A stretch of DNA of 64,000 nucleotides from Flavobacterium ranwuense (GTDB lineage: Bacteria; Bacteroidota; Bacteroidia; Flavobacteriales; Flavobacteriaceae). The notes below the pieces were generated by a model that did no database searches, was not told the DNA's origin, and saw nothing but the letters and a program-made list of their open reading frames with translations. The stretch is from NCBI RefSeq assembly GCF_004349315.1, contig NZ_SMLH01000001.1, positions 310,001 to 374,000 of the forward strand. Direction: 5' to 3'. A program made the translations under genes and the position numbers. How positions within the stretch are numbered: the stretch's first letter is position 1; each line of letters begins with the position of its first letter. Below are positions 29,153-37,214 of this stretch, piece by piece.

Positions 29153-29959
29153 TTAAAGAACCTCGTTTCTATAGAAATTAGTATACGCTTCCGCGAATGC
29201 ATCTTTCGGTGCGAAAGGTAAAAAAGGTTTTCCTGAAGATTCTATATATTTTGTTAAACTTGGAGACAGGTTTTCTGATGCAATAATCACCGCATCGGAA
29301 TGTTTAATGGTAGCCTTAATAATATTTTCGTAGTCTGGAACTTCTAAATCAGAAATTGCCTCATCAGGAATACCGTCAAATTTTACTTTATTAATCATCT
29401 CTACATCTAAAGTACCGTCAAAAGACTGACTGTAAACAGAAGTAACAATCTTAGTTTCTGAAAACAATGCTTCATTTTTGTAAAAATGCTTCATATAAAT
29501 GGGCAACATAGCAGCCATCCATCCATGAACGTGAATAATATCAGGAACCCAATTGAGTTTTTTTACAGTTTCAACAACTCCTTTTGCAAAGAAAATAGCA
29601 CGTTCATCATTATCAGGATACATTACACCTTCTTCATCAGCAAATGTGGCTTTCCTTTTGAAATACTCATCATTATCAATAAAGTAAACCTGTATTCTTT
29701 CTTTTGGTATCGAAGCCACTTTTATAATCAAAGGCATATCCAAGTCGTTCACTACCAAATTCATCCCCGAAAGTCTAATTACTTCGTGCAATTGATGTCT
29801 TCTCTCATTAATATTTCCATACCTTGGCATAAAAATTCTTATCTGTCCACCTTGATCATTAATCATTTTCGGCACGTCGTAAGACATTAAAGAGACCTCA
29901 TTTTCAGCGAGATAAGGCACCACTTCAGATGATACATATAATATCCTCTTATCTTTCAT
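29153..29959 (-). CDS. Truncated glycogen-synthase-like GT5 N-domain protein
   Basis: A 268-aa protein matching only the N-terminal Rossmann half of GT5 glycogen/starch synthases: ILYVSSEVVPYLAENEVS where glycogen synthase has the ADP-glucose-binding KTGGL-type loop, then PDIIHVHGWMAAMLPIY. The C-terminal nucleotide-binding half is absent, and the KxGGL lysine region is changed to AENEVS. It is therefore unlikely to be a normal glycogen synthase. It sits first in the group with DUF4270 and glmS. A regulatory or scaffold role is possible but unproven. Confidence 0.8.
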   Translation of the reverse strand: MKDKRILYVSSEVVPYLAENEVSLMSYDVPKMINDQGGQIRIFMPRYGNINERRHQLHEVIRLSGMNLVVNDLDMPLIIKVASIPKERIQVYFIDNDEYFKRKATFADEEGVMYPDNDERAIFFAKGVVETVKKLNWVPDIIHVHGWMAAMLPIYMKHFYKNEALFSETKIVTSVYSQSFDGTLDVEMINKVKFDGIPDEAISDLEVPDYENIIKATIKHSDAVIIASENLSPSLTKYIESSGKPFLPFAPKDAFAEAYTNFYRNEVL

Positions 29960-30036
29960 ATTGTAATTTACTTAATTTATTGGCAATAAAAACCATGCAA
30001 AATTACAAAATTTTATGCAGTTATTAACTAAAATAG

Positions 30037-30044
30037 TAAGTTTG
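30037..30044 (+). promoter_or_regulatory. Promoter -7 box of panC
   Basis: TAAGTTTG matches TAnnTTTG and lies 23 bp before the panC ATG. The divergent GT5-like gene starts at 29959, so the 108-bp spacer serves both directions. Confidence 0.55.
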
Positions 30045-30067
30045 CATTTAATTTTAATAATACTGCC

Positions 30068-30916
30068 ATGCATATTTTCTACGGAAAAGCATCTTTAATC
30101 GACTATTTGAAATCCATAAAAACAGTCCAGTCCACTATTGGATTTGTTCCCACCATGGGCGCTTTACATCAAGGTCATTTGGCATTAATGCAAAAATCAT
30201 TACTGGAAAATGAAAATACTGTCGTGAGTATTTTTGTAAACCCAACACAATTTAACAATCCTGAAGATTTAGCAAAATATCCAAGAACATTGGAAGAAGA
30301 CGTGAAAAAACTTACTGCTTTAAATCCAAATATAATTCTATACGCCCCATCTGTTGAAGATATTTATGACGGAAAACCACTTTCTCAATCTTTCGATTTT
30401 GATGGATTAGAAAATCAAATGGAAGGCAAATTCAGACCCGGCCATTTTAATGGCGTTGGTACAATTGTAAAACGTCTTTTTGAAATAGTGGAACCAACAA
30501 ACGCGTATTTTGGTGAAAAAGACTTTCAACAATTACAAATTGTCAAAAAAATGGTCGTCAAAAACCACTTACAAGTAAATGTAATTGGCTGTCCCATTTA
30601 TAGAGAATCTAACAATCTTGCCATGAGCTCCAGAAACGAACGTTTATCAACAGAAGAAAGAGACGAAGCGGCTATTATTTATAAAACACTAACCGCGGCA
30701 AAAGAAAAATTTGCAGCCAATAGTACTGCAATTATTTCAGAATGGGTTCAAAAATTATTCAATAAGAACACTCGATTTACATTAGAATATTTCGTAATTG
30801 CTGATGAGGCAACACTTTTACCTAGTACCAGAAAAAATAAAAATAAAAAATACCGTGCTTTCATTGCGGTACTAGTCAACAATATTCGATTGATTGACAC
30901 CATATCATTAAATTAA
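30068..30916 (+). CDS. panC: Pantothenate synthetase PanC
   Basis: A 282-aa pantoate--beta-alanine ligase, which forms pantothenate with ATP. Motifs seen: FVPTMGALHQGHLALM (HxGH-type nucleotide site), SIFVNPTQFN, FRPGHFNGVGTIV, FGEKDFQQL and the KMSKS-like MSSRNERLS. panD follows after 14 bp, so the pair supplies both the ligase and the beta-alanine for coenzyme A synthesis. Confidence 0.97.
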   Translation: MHIFYGKASLIDYLKSIKTVQSTIGFVPTMGALHQGHLALMQKSLLENENTVVSIFVNPTQFNNPEDLAKYPRTLEEDVKKLTALNPNIILYAPSVEDIYDGKPLSQSFDFDGLENQMEGKFRPGHFNGVGTIVKRLFEIVEPTNAYFGEKDFQQLQIVKKMVVKNHLQVNVIGCPIYRESNNLAMSSRNERLSTEERDEAAIIYKTLTAAKEKFAANSTAIISEWVQKLFNKNTRFTLEYFVIADEATLLPSTRKNKNKKYRAFIAVLVNNIRLIDTISLN

Positions 30917-30918
30917 TT

Positions 30919-30926
30919 TACTTTTG
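30919..30926 (+). promoter_or_regulatory. Putative internal -7 box before panD
   Basis: TACTTTTG matches TAnnTTTG and ends 4 nt before the panD ATG (30931), inside the 14-bp panC-panD spacer. If used, it would give a leaderless panD message. Confidence 0.35.
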
Positions 30927-30930
30927 TAAC

Positions 30931-31281
30931 ATGCAAATTCAAGTCGTAAAATCAAAAATACACAGAGTAAAAGTAACTGGAGCCGATTTAAATTATATCG
31001 GAAGCATTACCATAGATGAAGCTTTACTGGAAGCCTCCAATATCATTGAAGGAGAAAGAGTATTCATTGTAAACATCAACAATGGCGAACGCTTTGACAC
31101 CTACGCCATCAAAGGCGAAAAAAATTCAGGCATTATAACCCTAAATGGTCCAGCAGCCAGAAAAGTACAAAAAGACGATATTATTATCATTATTTCATAT
31201 GCGATCCTGGAATTTGAAGAAGCCAAAACCTTCAAGCCTTGGATTATCTTCCCTAACGAAAATGACAATTCTTTGACCTAA
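30931..31281 (+). CDS. panD: Aspartate 1-decarboxylase PanD
   Basis: A 116-aa proenzyme with the self-cleavage site LNYIGSITID. The Gly-Ser bond breaks to give the pyruvoyl cofactor on the alpha chain, and the enzyme then makes beta-alanine from aspartate. TYAIKGEKNSGIITLNGPAAR is the conserved active-site segment. The size is normal. It forms an operon with panC. Confidence 0.96.
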   Translation: MQIQVVKSKIHRVKVTGADLNYIGSITIDEALLEASNIIEGERVFIVNINNGERFDTYAIKGEKNSGIITLNGPAARKVQKDDIIIIISYAILEFEEAKTFKPWIIFPNENDNSLT

Positions 31282-31582
31282 TTCTTTAGAGAAGAAATAC
31301 GTATTGATATACCTTTTGAAAAAGGTAAATTCCTTATTTTATCACACAAAGTAAAAGTATTTAATTCCATAAAACACTGAATATATGATTTTTAAAATCA
31401 AAATCAAATATTCAGTTGTTTTTTTGTTTGCGGCAATTTCAACTCACTAAATCCTATTTATTTCCCTAAAAAGCAAGTGCATTTGTAGCGCTTTAACTTT
31501 TTTTGTTTTTTAAATAACAGTAAATAAAGTATTATATTGCTGTCTTATTTAGATGTATTTTAATTTCTAAACGCTTCAAATT
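31282..31582. other. Spacer with a likely terminator for panCD
   Basis: No ORF. ACTGAATAT (about 31376-31384) can pair with ATATTCAGT (about 31408-31416) over a long AT-rich loop, followed by TGTTTTTTTG. This is a plausible terminator after panD. The remaining ~160 bp upstream of the esterase gene carry no clear box. Confidence 0.5.
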
Positions 31583-32731
31583 ATGAAACAACTACTATTA
31601 TTCTTATTCTTCACTATTACAGCATTTTCACAAAAAACCACAATACCATTCGATTCAAATGCACTGGGCGAAACCCGGGAAATTACAATTGGCTTACCTC
31701 CTTCTTTCGAAAAAAATCCAAATAAAAAGTATCCAATACTTATTTTACTCGATGGCGATTACTTATTTGACCCATTTTACGGCGCCTTGAACTACGGTGC
31801 CTACTGGGATGATTTGCCGGAAATGATTGTCGTTGGCATAAGCCAAAACAAAAATAACGAACGCATTGACGACAGTACTTATGACGAAGCAAACGGGGTT
31901 CCTTCCGGAAAAGGGGCGAAATTCTTTGAGTTTATTGGTGCCGAATTAATTCCATACATCGAAAAAAAATACCCGGTTGCACCATTCCGAATTATTGCAG
32001 GACACGATACTACAGCGGGATTTCTAAACTTTTTCCTGTATAAAGACAATCCTATATTCAATGGATATATTTCATTAAGTCCAGAACTGGCTCCTGAAAT
32101 GGAAAACCGCATTCCAGAAAAACTTTCAAATTTAAAACAACCTATTTTTTATTATCAATCCAATGGTGATGGAGATATAAAAAAAATTCAAGAGTCTATA
32201 AAAAAACTAGACGAAAATATAAAACTGGTTATTAATCCTGCATTAAATTACAAGTTCGATAATTTTAAGGGCGCATCACATTATTCGCTAGTGCTTTATT
32301 CAATTCCAAATGCCTTATACCAATTTTTTGATGCCTACAAACCTATTTCATCTACTGAATACAGTGAAAAAATTGCCGTGCTTCAATCCGGTTATGTAGA
32401 TTATTTGACCAATAAATATGCTGTTTTGTCTAAAAGTTTAGGTTTAAAAATACCTATTCGCGTAAATGATTTCAAAGCCATTGAAGCGGCAATTCTAAAA
32501 AATAAAGCCTATCCAGAATTGGATAAATTAGCAGAAATCGCTAATAAAAATTATCCAAAATCAATGTTGGCCGATTATGAATTGGGTCTAATGTATGAAA
32601 AAATGGGAGACCCGAAAAAAGCCGCAAAACGCTATCAAAGTGGGTCCCAATTAGAGGAAATTGGCGACCTTACAAAAAACATGATGATGGAAAAATACGA
32701 TGACATGATAAGCCAAACACCAAAAAAATAA
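31583..32731 (+). CDS. Secreted alpha/beta-hydrolase with Asp at the nucleophile elbow, plus C-terminal TPR
   Basis: A 382-aa protein with a signal peptide (about 1-16) and an esterase-D-like alpha/beta-hydrolase domain: PILILLDGDYLFDPF, then the elbow IAGHDTTAGFLNF, and a candidate catalytic His at H233 (GASHYS). The usual elbow is G-x-S-x-G; here it reads G140-H-D142-T-T, so Asp replaces Ser. It might use Asp as nucleophile, as in dehalogenases and epoxide hydrolases, or be a non-catalytic member. The last ~80 residues contain a TPR-like unit (MLADYELGLMYEKMGDPKKAAKRYQ). Its stop overlaps the radA ATG (TAATG), implying translational coupling. Confidence 0.75.
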   Translation: MKQLLLFLFFTITAFSQKTTIPFDSNALGETREITIGLPPSFEKNPNKKYPILILLDGDYLFDPFYGALNYGAYWDDLPEMIVVGISQNKNNERIDDSTYDEANGVPSGKGAKFFEFIGAELIPYIEKKYPVAPFRIIAGHDTTAGFLNFFLYKDNPIFNGYISLSPELAPEMENRIPEKLSNLKQPIFYYQSNGDGDIKKIQESIKKLDENIKLVINPALNYKFDNFKGASHYSLVLYSIPNALYQFFDAYKPISSTEYSEKIAVLQSGYVDYLTNKYAVLSKSLGLKIPIRVNDFKAIEAAILKNKAYPELDKLAEIANKNYPKSMLADYELGLMYEKMGDPKKAAKRYQSGSQLEEIGDLTKNMMMEKYDDMISQTPKK

Positions 32732-34092
32732 TGTCAAAAGTAAAAACAACTTTTTTTTGCCAGAACTGTGGCGCACAGTATGCAAAATGGCAAGGACAAT
32801 GCAATTCTTGTAAAGAATGGAATACCATTGCGGAGGAAATTATCCAAAAACAAGAAAAAACAGCTTGGAAAAGCGAAACTACTTCCAGCAGTAAAGCACC
32901 AAAACCGTTACGAATAAACGAAATTGATTCTGCTCAGGAAATCCGAATGGACACCACTGACGCCGAACTCAATCGCGTGTTGGGTGGTGGAATAGTTCCC
33001 GGTTCCCTGATTCTTTTAGGCGGTGAACCCGGCATCGGAAAAAGTACCCTTTTGCTTCAGATATCCTTAAAGTTACCTTATAAAACTTTATATGTTTCGG
33101 GCGAAGAAAGCCAGAAACAAATAAAAATGCGTGCGGAGAGAATCACGCCCAGTGGAGACAATTGTTATATTCTTACCGAAACCAAAACCCAAAATATCTT
33201 CAAGCAAATTGAAGCTATCGAACCGGAAATCGTGATTATCGATTCCATTCAAACGCTTCATACAGATTATATTGAATCCACTCCCGGCAGTATTTCTCAA
33301 ATACGGGAAACCACAGCCGAACTAATCAAGTTTGCCAAAGAAACCAATATTCCCGTGATCCTGATTGGTCACATCACCAAAGACGGAAACATTGCAGGTC
33401 CAAAAATCCTGGAACACATGGTCGATACCGTTTTACAGTTTGAAGGCGACCGGAATCACGTATACCGCATTTTGCGTTCGTTAAAAAACCGTTTCGGATC
33501 CACAGCTGAAATTGGTATTTATGAAATGCTTGGCAACGGTTTGCGCGAAGTTTCGAATCCGTCGGAGATATTGATTTCACACAAAGACGAGGAATTATCC
33601 GGAACCGCGATTGCCTCCACATTAGAAGGCATGCGACCGTTGATGATTGAAATCCAAGCCTTAGTGAGTACCGCCGTTTACGGAACACCGCAACGCAGCA
33701 CCACGGGTTATAATGCCAAAAGACTCAATATGATTCTGGCCGTTTTAGAGAAAAGAGCCGGTTTTAGGCTTGGCGCCAAAGACGTTTTCTTAAACATAAC
33801 CGGAGGAATTTCCGTAGATGATCCGGCGATAGATTTGGCTGTTGTTGCCGCCATTTTATCCTCGAATGAAGATATTGCGGTCAATAAAGATTTTTGCTTT
33901 GCTGGTGAAGTGGGACTTTCGGGCGAAATACGTCCGGTAAACCGCGTGGACCAACGCATTCAGGAAGCGGAAAAGTTAGGTTTTTCGACCATTTTTGTAT
34001 CCAAATACAATAAAATTGCGTTGAAAAACACAGGAATCAAAATTAGATTGGTGGCCAAAATTGAAGATGTAGCGAGTGAATTGTTTGGGTAG
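32731..34092 (+). CDS. radA: DNA repair protein RadA
   Basis: A 453-aa RadA/Sms protein. It has an N-terminal zinc finger (CQNCGAQYAKWQGQCNSC), a RecA-like ATPase with P-loop GGEPGIGKSTLL, the RadA-specific LKNRFG motif, and a C-terminal Lon-protease-like domain (ITGGISVDDPAIDLAVVAAILSS). It drives branch migration in recombination. The 3' end is remarkable: the last 36 bp are repeated 3.78 kb downstream with two substitutions, keeping the reading frame and a stop. This suggests that the end of the gene was replaced or duplicated when the following block arrived. Confidence 0.96.
   Translation: MSKVKTTFFCQNCGAQYAKWQGQCNSCKEWNTIAEEIIQKQEKTAWKSETTSSSKAPKPLRINEIDSAQEIRMDTTDAELNRVLGGGIVPGSLILLGGEPGIGKSTLLLQISLKLPYKTLYVSGEESQKQIKMRAERITPSGDNCYILTETKTQNIFKQIEAIEPEIVIIDSIQTLHTDYIESTPGSISQIRETTAELIKFAKETNIPVILIGHITKDGNIAGPKILEHMVDTVLQFEGDRNHVYRILRSLKNRFGSTAEIGIYEMLGNGLREVSNPSEILISHKDEELSGTAIASTLEGMRPLMIEIQALVSTAVYGTPQRSTTGYNAKRLNMILAVLEKRAGFRLGAKDVFLNITGGISVDDPAIDLAVVAAILSSNEDIAVNKDFCFAGEVGLSGEIRPVNRVDQRIQEAEKLGFSTIFVSKYNKIALKNTGIKIRLVAKIEDVASELFG
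34055..34090 (+). repeat. Direct repeat copy 1 (3' end of radA)
   Basis: This 36-bp copy runs through the codons of KIEDVASELFG to the first base of the radA stop. It matches 37834-37869 at 34 of 36 positions. The differences in the coding part are synonymous (GTA/GTG, GGG/GGA). It may be the left junction of an inserted block. Confidence 0.85.
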
Positions 34093-34129
34093 AAAATAAA
34101 TGCAAAAATATTAATTTAAAAATTTATCC

Positions 34130-34300
34130 ATGAGGTATGAGTTGCTTACAGATTTAGGAGGTCTACTTTGGTGTCTACTAGTTAAATTTTGCACAACAAA
34201 TTTAAAGGAAGAGCAATCAAAAGAAAAATGGAGTAGAAATATTTTTTTCTTAATTGTAATAGGAATTATCATAAGCTTTATAGCGGTTAAATTCTTTTAG
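34130..34300 (+). CDS. Small membrane protein ORF, 56 aa
   Basis: ATG 34130 to TAG 34300 gives 56 residues. An N-terminal amphipathic stretch (MRYELLTDLGGLLWCLLVKF) is followed by a charged middle (EEQSKEKWS), then one membrane helix (IFFLIVIGIIISFIAVKFF). It starts 37 bp after radA and lies between the two radA-end repeats. Similar short charged-then-hydrophobic proteins are common in flavobacteria and have no known function. Its codon use looks ordinary. It is moderately likely to be real. Confidence 0.55.
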   Translation: MRYELLTDLGGLLWCLLVKFCTTNLKEEQSKEKWSRNIFFLIVIGIIISFIAVKFF

Positions 34301-34591
34301 AGTTCTATTCATTATATCAGCATAGTTAAGTCTAAATACTAAACCGCACAAATAATCTATAAAACAAACAATACTTTTGATAAATATCATTTATATATTC
34401 GTTTAGTATGCGCTACTGAATAGCGGGAATCTAACCAATAAAGGGTTTCTAGTTACTACTTTGTAGCTATAATATGCAAGTTATAGGCTATGATAAAACG
34501 ACACTGCAAACCAACGGTCCGGCAATTTAAATTGAGCCTCACGGAAAGGTGAAATGAACCTTACAACAAAGTAATACTGGAATATAAATTT
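34301..34591. other. Upstream region of araC, with cassette-type left end
   Basis: No ORF. It holds a 9-bp inverted repeat (ATACTAAAC / GTTTAGTAT) and a small hairpin CGCTA/TAGCG (34411-34425). GTTATAGGCTATG (34480-34492) is the inverted partner of 37704-37716. TTGAGCCTCAC (34532-34542) and ACAACAAAGTAAT (34563-34575) both recur before the acetyltransferase gene. Confidence 0.55.
34480..34492 (+). repeat. Left copy of 13-bp inverted repeat of the cassette
   Basis: GTTATAGGCTATG here pairs with CACAGCCTATAAC at 37704-37716, with one mismatch in 13. Together they bracket the araC-acetyltransferase-hydrolase-cyclophilin block. Confidence 0.6.
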
Positions 34592-34599
34592 TACTTTTG
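34592..34599 (+). promoter_or_regulatory. Promoter -7 box of araC
   Basis: TACTTTTG matches TAnnTTTG. It overlaps an in-frame TTG at 34597, so translation cannot sensibly begin there; ATG 34627 is the start. The presumed operator motif TTGAGCCTCAC lies about 50 bp upstream. Confidence 0.6.
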
Positions 34600-34626
34600 T
34601 ACGTTACTAACGCAACAATAGAAATC

Positions 34627-35454
34627 ATGGACGTGCAACAAGAGGATAAATTAAAGACGATAAGCTATTCCGGAATCTTTCTTTCGTGCTTTGCTGATTA
34701 CAGCGAAAAGTGTATTCATGCAACGCCTGAACACGTTTTGGTGTACTTGTATTCGGGCGAACAAATTATTGAAGACCGAAATAAAAAGATAAAGTTGCAG
34801 GCTGGTGATTGTGCTTTTATCCGAAGAGACCACCGCTTGAAAATGTACAAAAACAGCAAAGGCGAAGATTTGTACAAAGGTATTTCATTGACATTCAATC
34901 GTAATGTGCTTCGGGATTTTTACAGCAAAATGAACAAATCTGAAATTCCGAAAGGTGTGAAAATTTCTGATAAAACTGTCTTCAAATTAGAGCCAAGTCC
35001 TGCGATAGAAAGCCTTTTTCAATCACTCACACCGTATTTTGACAGCAACATAAAACCAACGGAAGGCGTTACGCACTTGAAATTATTGGAAGGAATTTAC
35101 GCTTTACTGAACAGTAACGAACTATTCTACCCAATACTTTTTGACTTTGCCGAACCTTGGAAAATTGACCTTTTAGAATTCCTCAACAGTAACTATATGG
35201 AAGAATTGTCAATGGAGCAAATCGCTTCGTTTACAGGAAGAAGTTTGGCGACATTCAAAAGAGATTTTAAGAAAATAAGCAACCTCACACCGCAAAAATG
35301 GCTGATAAAAAAACGCCTGGAAATGGCTTACATCAAACTGAAAGAAGAAGGCAGAAAAGTACAAGGTGTATATATGGAAGTTGGATTTAAAAACCCTTCT
35401 CATTTCTCAACAGCATTTAAAAAGCAATACGGAATTTCACCAACTGAAATCTAA
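34627..35454 (+). CDS. AraC-family transcriptional regulator
   Basis: 275 aa from ATG 34627. The N-terminal ~170 residues form a cupin-like sensing domain (SYSGIFLSCFADYSEK, LVYLYSGEQIIEDRNKKIKLQAGDCAFIRRDHRLKMYKN). The C-terminal ~100 residues hold two helix-turn-helix units: SMEQIASFTGRSLATFKRDFKK, and VQGVYMEVGFKNPSHFSTAFKKQYGISPTEI. It is probably a ligand-responsive activator of the three genes that follow, because a shared motif lies upstream of its own promoter and of theirs. It is the first regulated gene of the block inserted after radA. Confidence 0.92.
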   Translation: MDVQQEDKLKTISYSGIFLSCFADYSEKCIHATPEHVLVYLYSGEQIIEDRNKKIKLQAGDCAFIRRDHRLKMYKNSKGEDLYKGISLTFNRNVLRDFYSKMNKSEIPKGVKISDKTVFKLEPSPAIESLFQSLTPYFDSNIKPTEGVTHLKLLEGIYALLNSNELFYPILFDFAEPWKIDLLEFLNSNYMEELSMEQIASFTGRSLATFKRDFKKISNLTPQKWLIKKRLEMAYIKLKEEGRKVQGVYMEVGFKNPSHFSTAFKKQYGISPTEI

Positions 35455-35481
35455 AATTGAGCTTTAGAGAAAAGTAATTTG

Positions 35482-35513
35482 AGCCTCACAACAAAATAAT
35501 TGCGAGGCTTTAT
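35482..35513 (+). terminator. Weak hairpin after araC overlapping the next promoter
   Basis: AGCCTC (35482-35487) can pair with GAGGCT (35504-35509), followed by TTTATTTTT. The hairpin overlaps the motif TTGAGCCTCAC (35479-35489) and lies just before the -7 box at 35517, so it may end the araC message and also be part of the operator. Confidence 0.45.
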
Positions 35514-35516
35514 TTT

Positions 35517-35524
35517 TAACTTTG
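35517..35524 (+). promoter_or_regulatory. Promoter -7 box of the acetyltransferase operon
   Basis: TAACTTTG matches TAnnTTTG, 20 bp before the ATG at 35545. A TTG at 35500-35502 is near the -33 position. The motif TTGAGCCTCAC followed by ACAACAAAATAAT (35479-35500) is immediately upstream. Confidence 0.65.
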
Positions 35525-35544
35525 CATTGTAAATTAATAAGACT

Positions 35545-36105
35545 ATGCAAACAACAAATATATTCGAGCGACTAAAAAATGGAGAAACCATTTCTGCGAA
35601 CGACAAGGAAGCGCATAAAATGCGGGAGGCTTCGTTTGCAACTAAAAAATTATTGGTTCAGATGAATAATTCGTCAAACCCCGATGAAATTAGAAATTTT
35701 CTAAGCCAAATTACAAACAATGAAATTGACGAAAGCGTAACTGTATTTACACCGTTGCACATCAACTACGGAAAACATACCAAAATTGGTAAAAATGTAT
35801 TTATCAACTTCGATTGTGTTTTTCTAGATTTGGGAGGAATTACCATAGAAGATAACGTAATGATAGCACCGAAAGTAAGTCTGTTGTCGGAAGGACATCC
35901 AACTTCAATCGAAAACCGACATTCTTTAATTCCTAAACCCATTCACATCAAAAAAAATGCGTGGATTGGTGCAAATGCTACCATTTTGCAAGGTGTAACG
36001 ATTGGCGAAAATGCTGTCGTAGCTGCAGGTACTGTCGTTTCAAACGATGTTCCTGACAATACCATCGTAGGTGGAATTCCTGCAAAAATTTTAAAAACAA
36101 TTTAA
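35545..36105 (+). CDS. Hexapeptide-repeat acetyltransferase, maltose/galactoside O-acetyltransferase type
   Basis: A 186-aa protein with an N-terminal helical MAT-type region ([18 protein letters not shown]) and a left-handed beta-helix of hexapeptide repeats ([74 protein letters not shown]). The catalytic His candidate lies in [11 protein letters not shown]. It probably transfers an acetyl group from acetyl-CoA to a sugar or small alcohol. It is the first gene of a tight operon with the hydrolase (10 bp) and the cyclophilin-like lipoprotein (10 bp), downstream of araC. Confidence 0.9.
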   Translation: MQTTNIFERLKNGETISANDKEAHKMREASFATKKLLVQMNNSSNPDEIRNFLSQITNNEIDESVTVFTPLHINYGKHTKIGKNVFINFDCVFLDLGGITIEDNVMIAPKVSLLSEGHPTSIENRHSLIPKPIHIKKNAWIGANATILQGVTIGENAVVAAGTVVSNDVPDNTIVGGIPAKILKTI

Positions 36106-36115
36106 TTTTATAAAG

Positions 36116-37204
36116 ATGAAAAAAGCCTTGGTATTAGCATTGTTGCTCGTCGTAATAGGACAAGCATTTGCACAAAACGGAAAATCAAAATCTAAAAAAA
36201 TGAATACAACAGAACAGTATACTTTTCAATTAAGCGAGAAAGTAACACGTCAAAAAGTAACCTTCAAAAATCGATACGGAATTACCGTAGCCGCGGATTT
36301 ATATACCCCAAAGAATATTGAAAATCAAAAACTTTCTGCGTTAGTAGTAAGTGGTCCGTTTGGTGCAGTCAAAGAGCAATCATCTGGGTTTTATGCAAAC
36401 GAGTTGGCTTCACGTGGTTTTGTTACATTAGCTTTTGACCCATCATTTACAGGAGAAAGTGGCGGGGAAGTCCGTAATGTAGCTTCCCCCGATATTTTTA
36501 CAGAAGACTTTAGTGCGGCGGTGGACTATATCGGTCTATTGCCGACAGTTGACCGTAATCGCATTGGCGTAGTGGGAGTTTGCGGTTTGGGTGGTATGGC
36601 ACTTACTGCCGCTTCCAACGACAGCAGGATTAAAGCAGTTGCCACGGCTTCAATGTACGATATGTCCCGCAGCATAAGCCGTAGCTACAAAGACAGCTAT
36701 ACGAGGGAGCAACGTCAAAAAGTTATTGATTACACAAGCCAGCAACGTTGGACAGATGCAAGAAATGGTAGTTATGCGATAGGTTATCACGAAGTACCGT
36801 TTGATGAAAATGGCAATCTCTTGAAAGGAGAGCGTATACTTCCTGAAACTTTGCCTGAAAATCCCGACCCTGTTTTAGCTGCATTCTTCGATTATTACAG
36901 AACACCTCGTGGCTTCCATCCGAGATCTATCAATTCTACAACAGCGTGGACTGCTACAACACCAATGTCGTTTTTCAGTTTTCCGATGATGACAAATGTT
37001 GATATGATTTCCCCTCGTCCGATTATGTTGATTGCGGGAGAAAATGCACATTCACGTTATTATTCCGAAGATGTTTACAAACTGGCTTCCCAGCCAAAAG
37101 AATTAGTAATTGTTCCCAATGCTGACCACGTGGATTTATACGATAAAAAAGATAAAATTCCTTTCGATAAACTGGAAACTTTTTTTAAAGAACATTTGAA
37201 ATAA
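36116..37204 (+). CDS. Exported alpha/beta hydrolase with Cys nucleophile
   Basis: A 362-aa protein with a signal peptide (about 1-20, GQAFAQ). The domain shows SGPFGAVKEQSSGFYANELASRG, LAFDPSFTGESGG and the elbow VVGVCGLGGMAL, where Cys156 takes the place of Ser, as in dienelactone hydrolases. The candidate catalytic His is H338 (NADHVDLYD). It resembles the YcjY/DLH-like group, but the substrate is unknown. It forms an operon with the acetyltransferase upstream and the lipoprotein downstream. Co-regulation with an acetyltransferase suggests acetyl or ester removal outside the cell, as an inference. Confidence 0.85.
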   Translation: MKKALVLALLLVVIGQAFAQNGKSKSKKMNTTEQYTFQLSEKVTRQKVTFKNRYGITVAADLYTPKNIENQKLSALVVSGPFGAVKEQSSGFYANELASRGFVTLAFDPSFTGESGGEVRNVASPDIFTEDFSAAVDYIGLLPTVDRNRIGVVGVCGLGGMALTAASNDSRIKAVATASMYDMSRSISRSYKDSYTREQRQKVIDYTSQQRWTDARNGSYAIGYHEVPFDENGNLLKGERILPETLPENPDPVLAAFFDYYRTPRGFHPRSINSTTAWTATTPMSFFSFPMMTNVDMISPRPIMLIAGENAHSRYYSEDVYKLASQPKELVIVPNADHVDLYDKKDKIPFDKLETFFKEHLK

Positions 37205-37214
37205 TAACAGGATT

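Noticed and set aside
33374-33959. Minus-strand ORFs inside radA
   Set aside because: They lie fully within the well-supported radA frame and have no recognisable domains.
34411-34425. Hairpin CGCTA/TAGCG as a radA terminator
   Set aside because: The stem is only 5 bp, has no T-run and lies over 300 bp after radA.
34597-34626. TTG start for araC upstream of ATG 34627
   Set aside because: The codon overlaps the TACTTTTG -7 box, so it would not be in the message.
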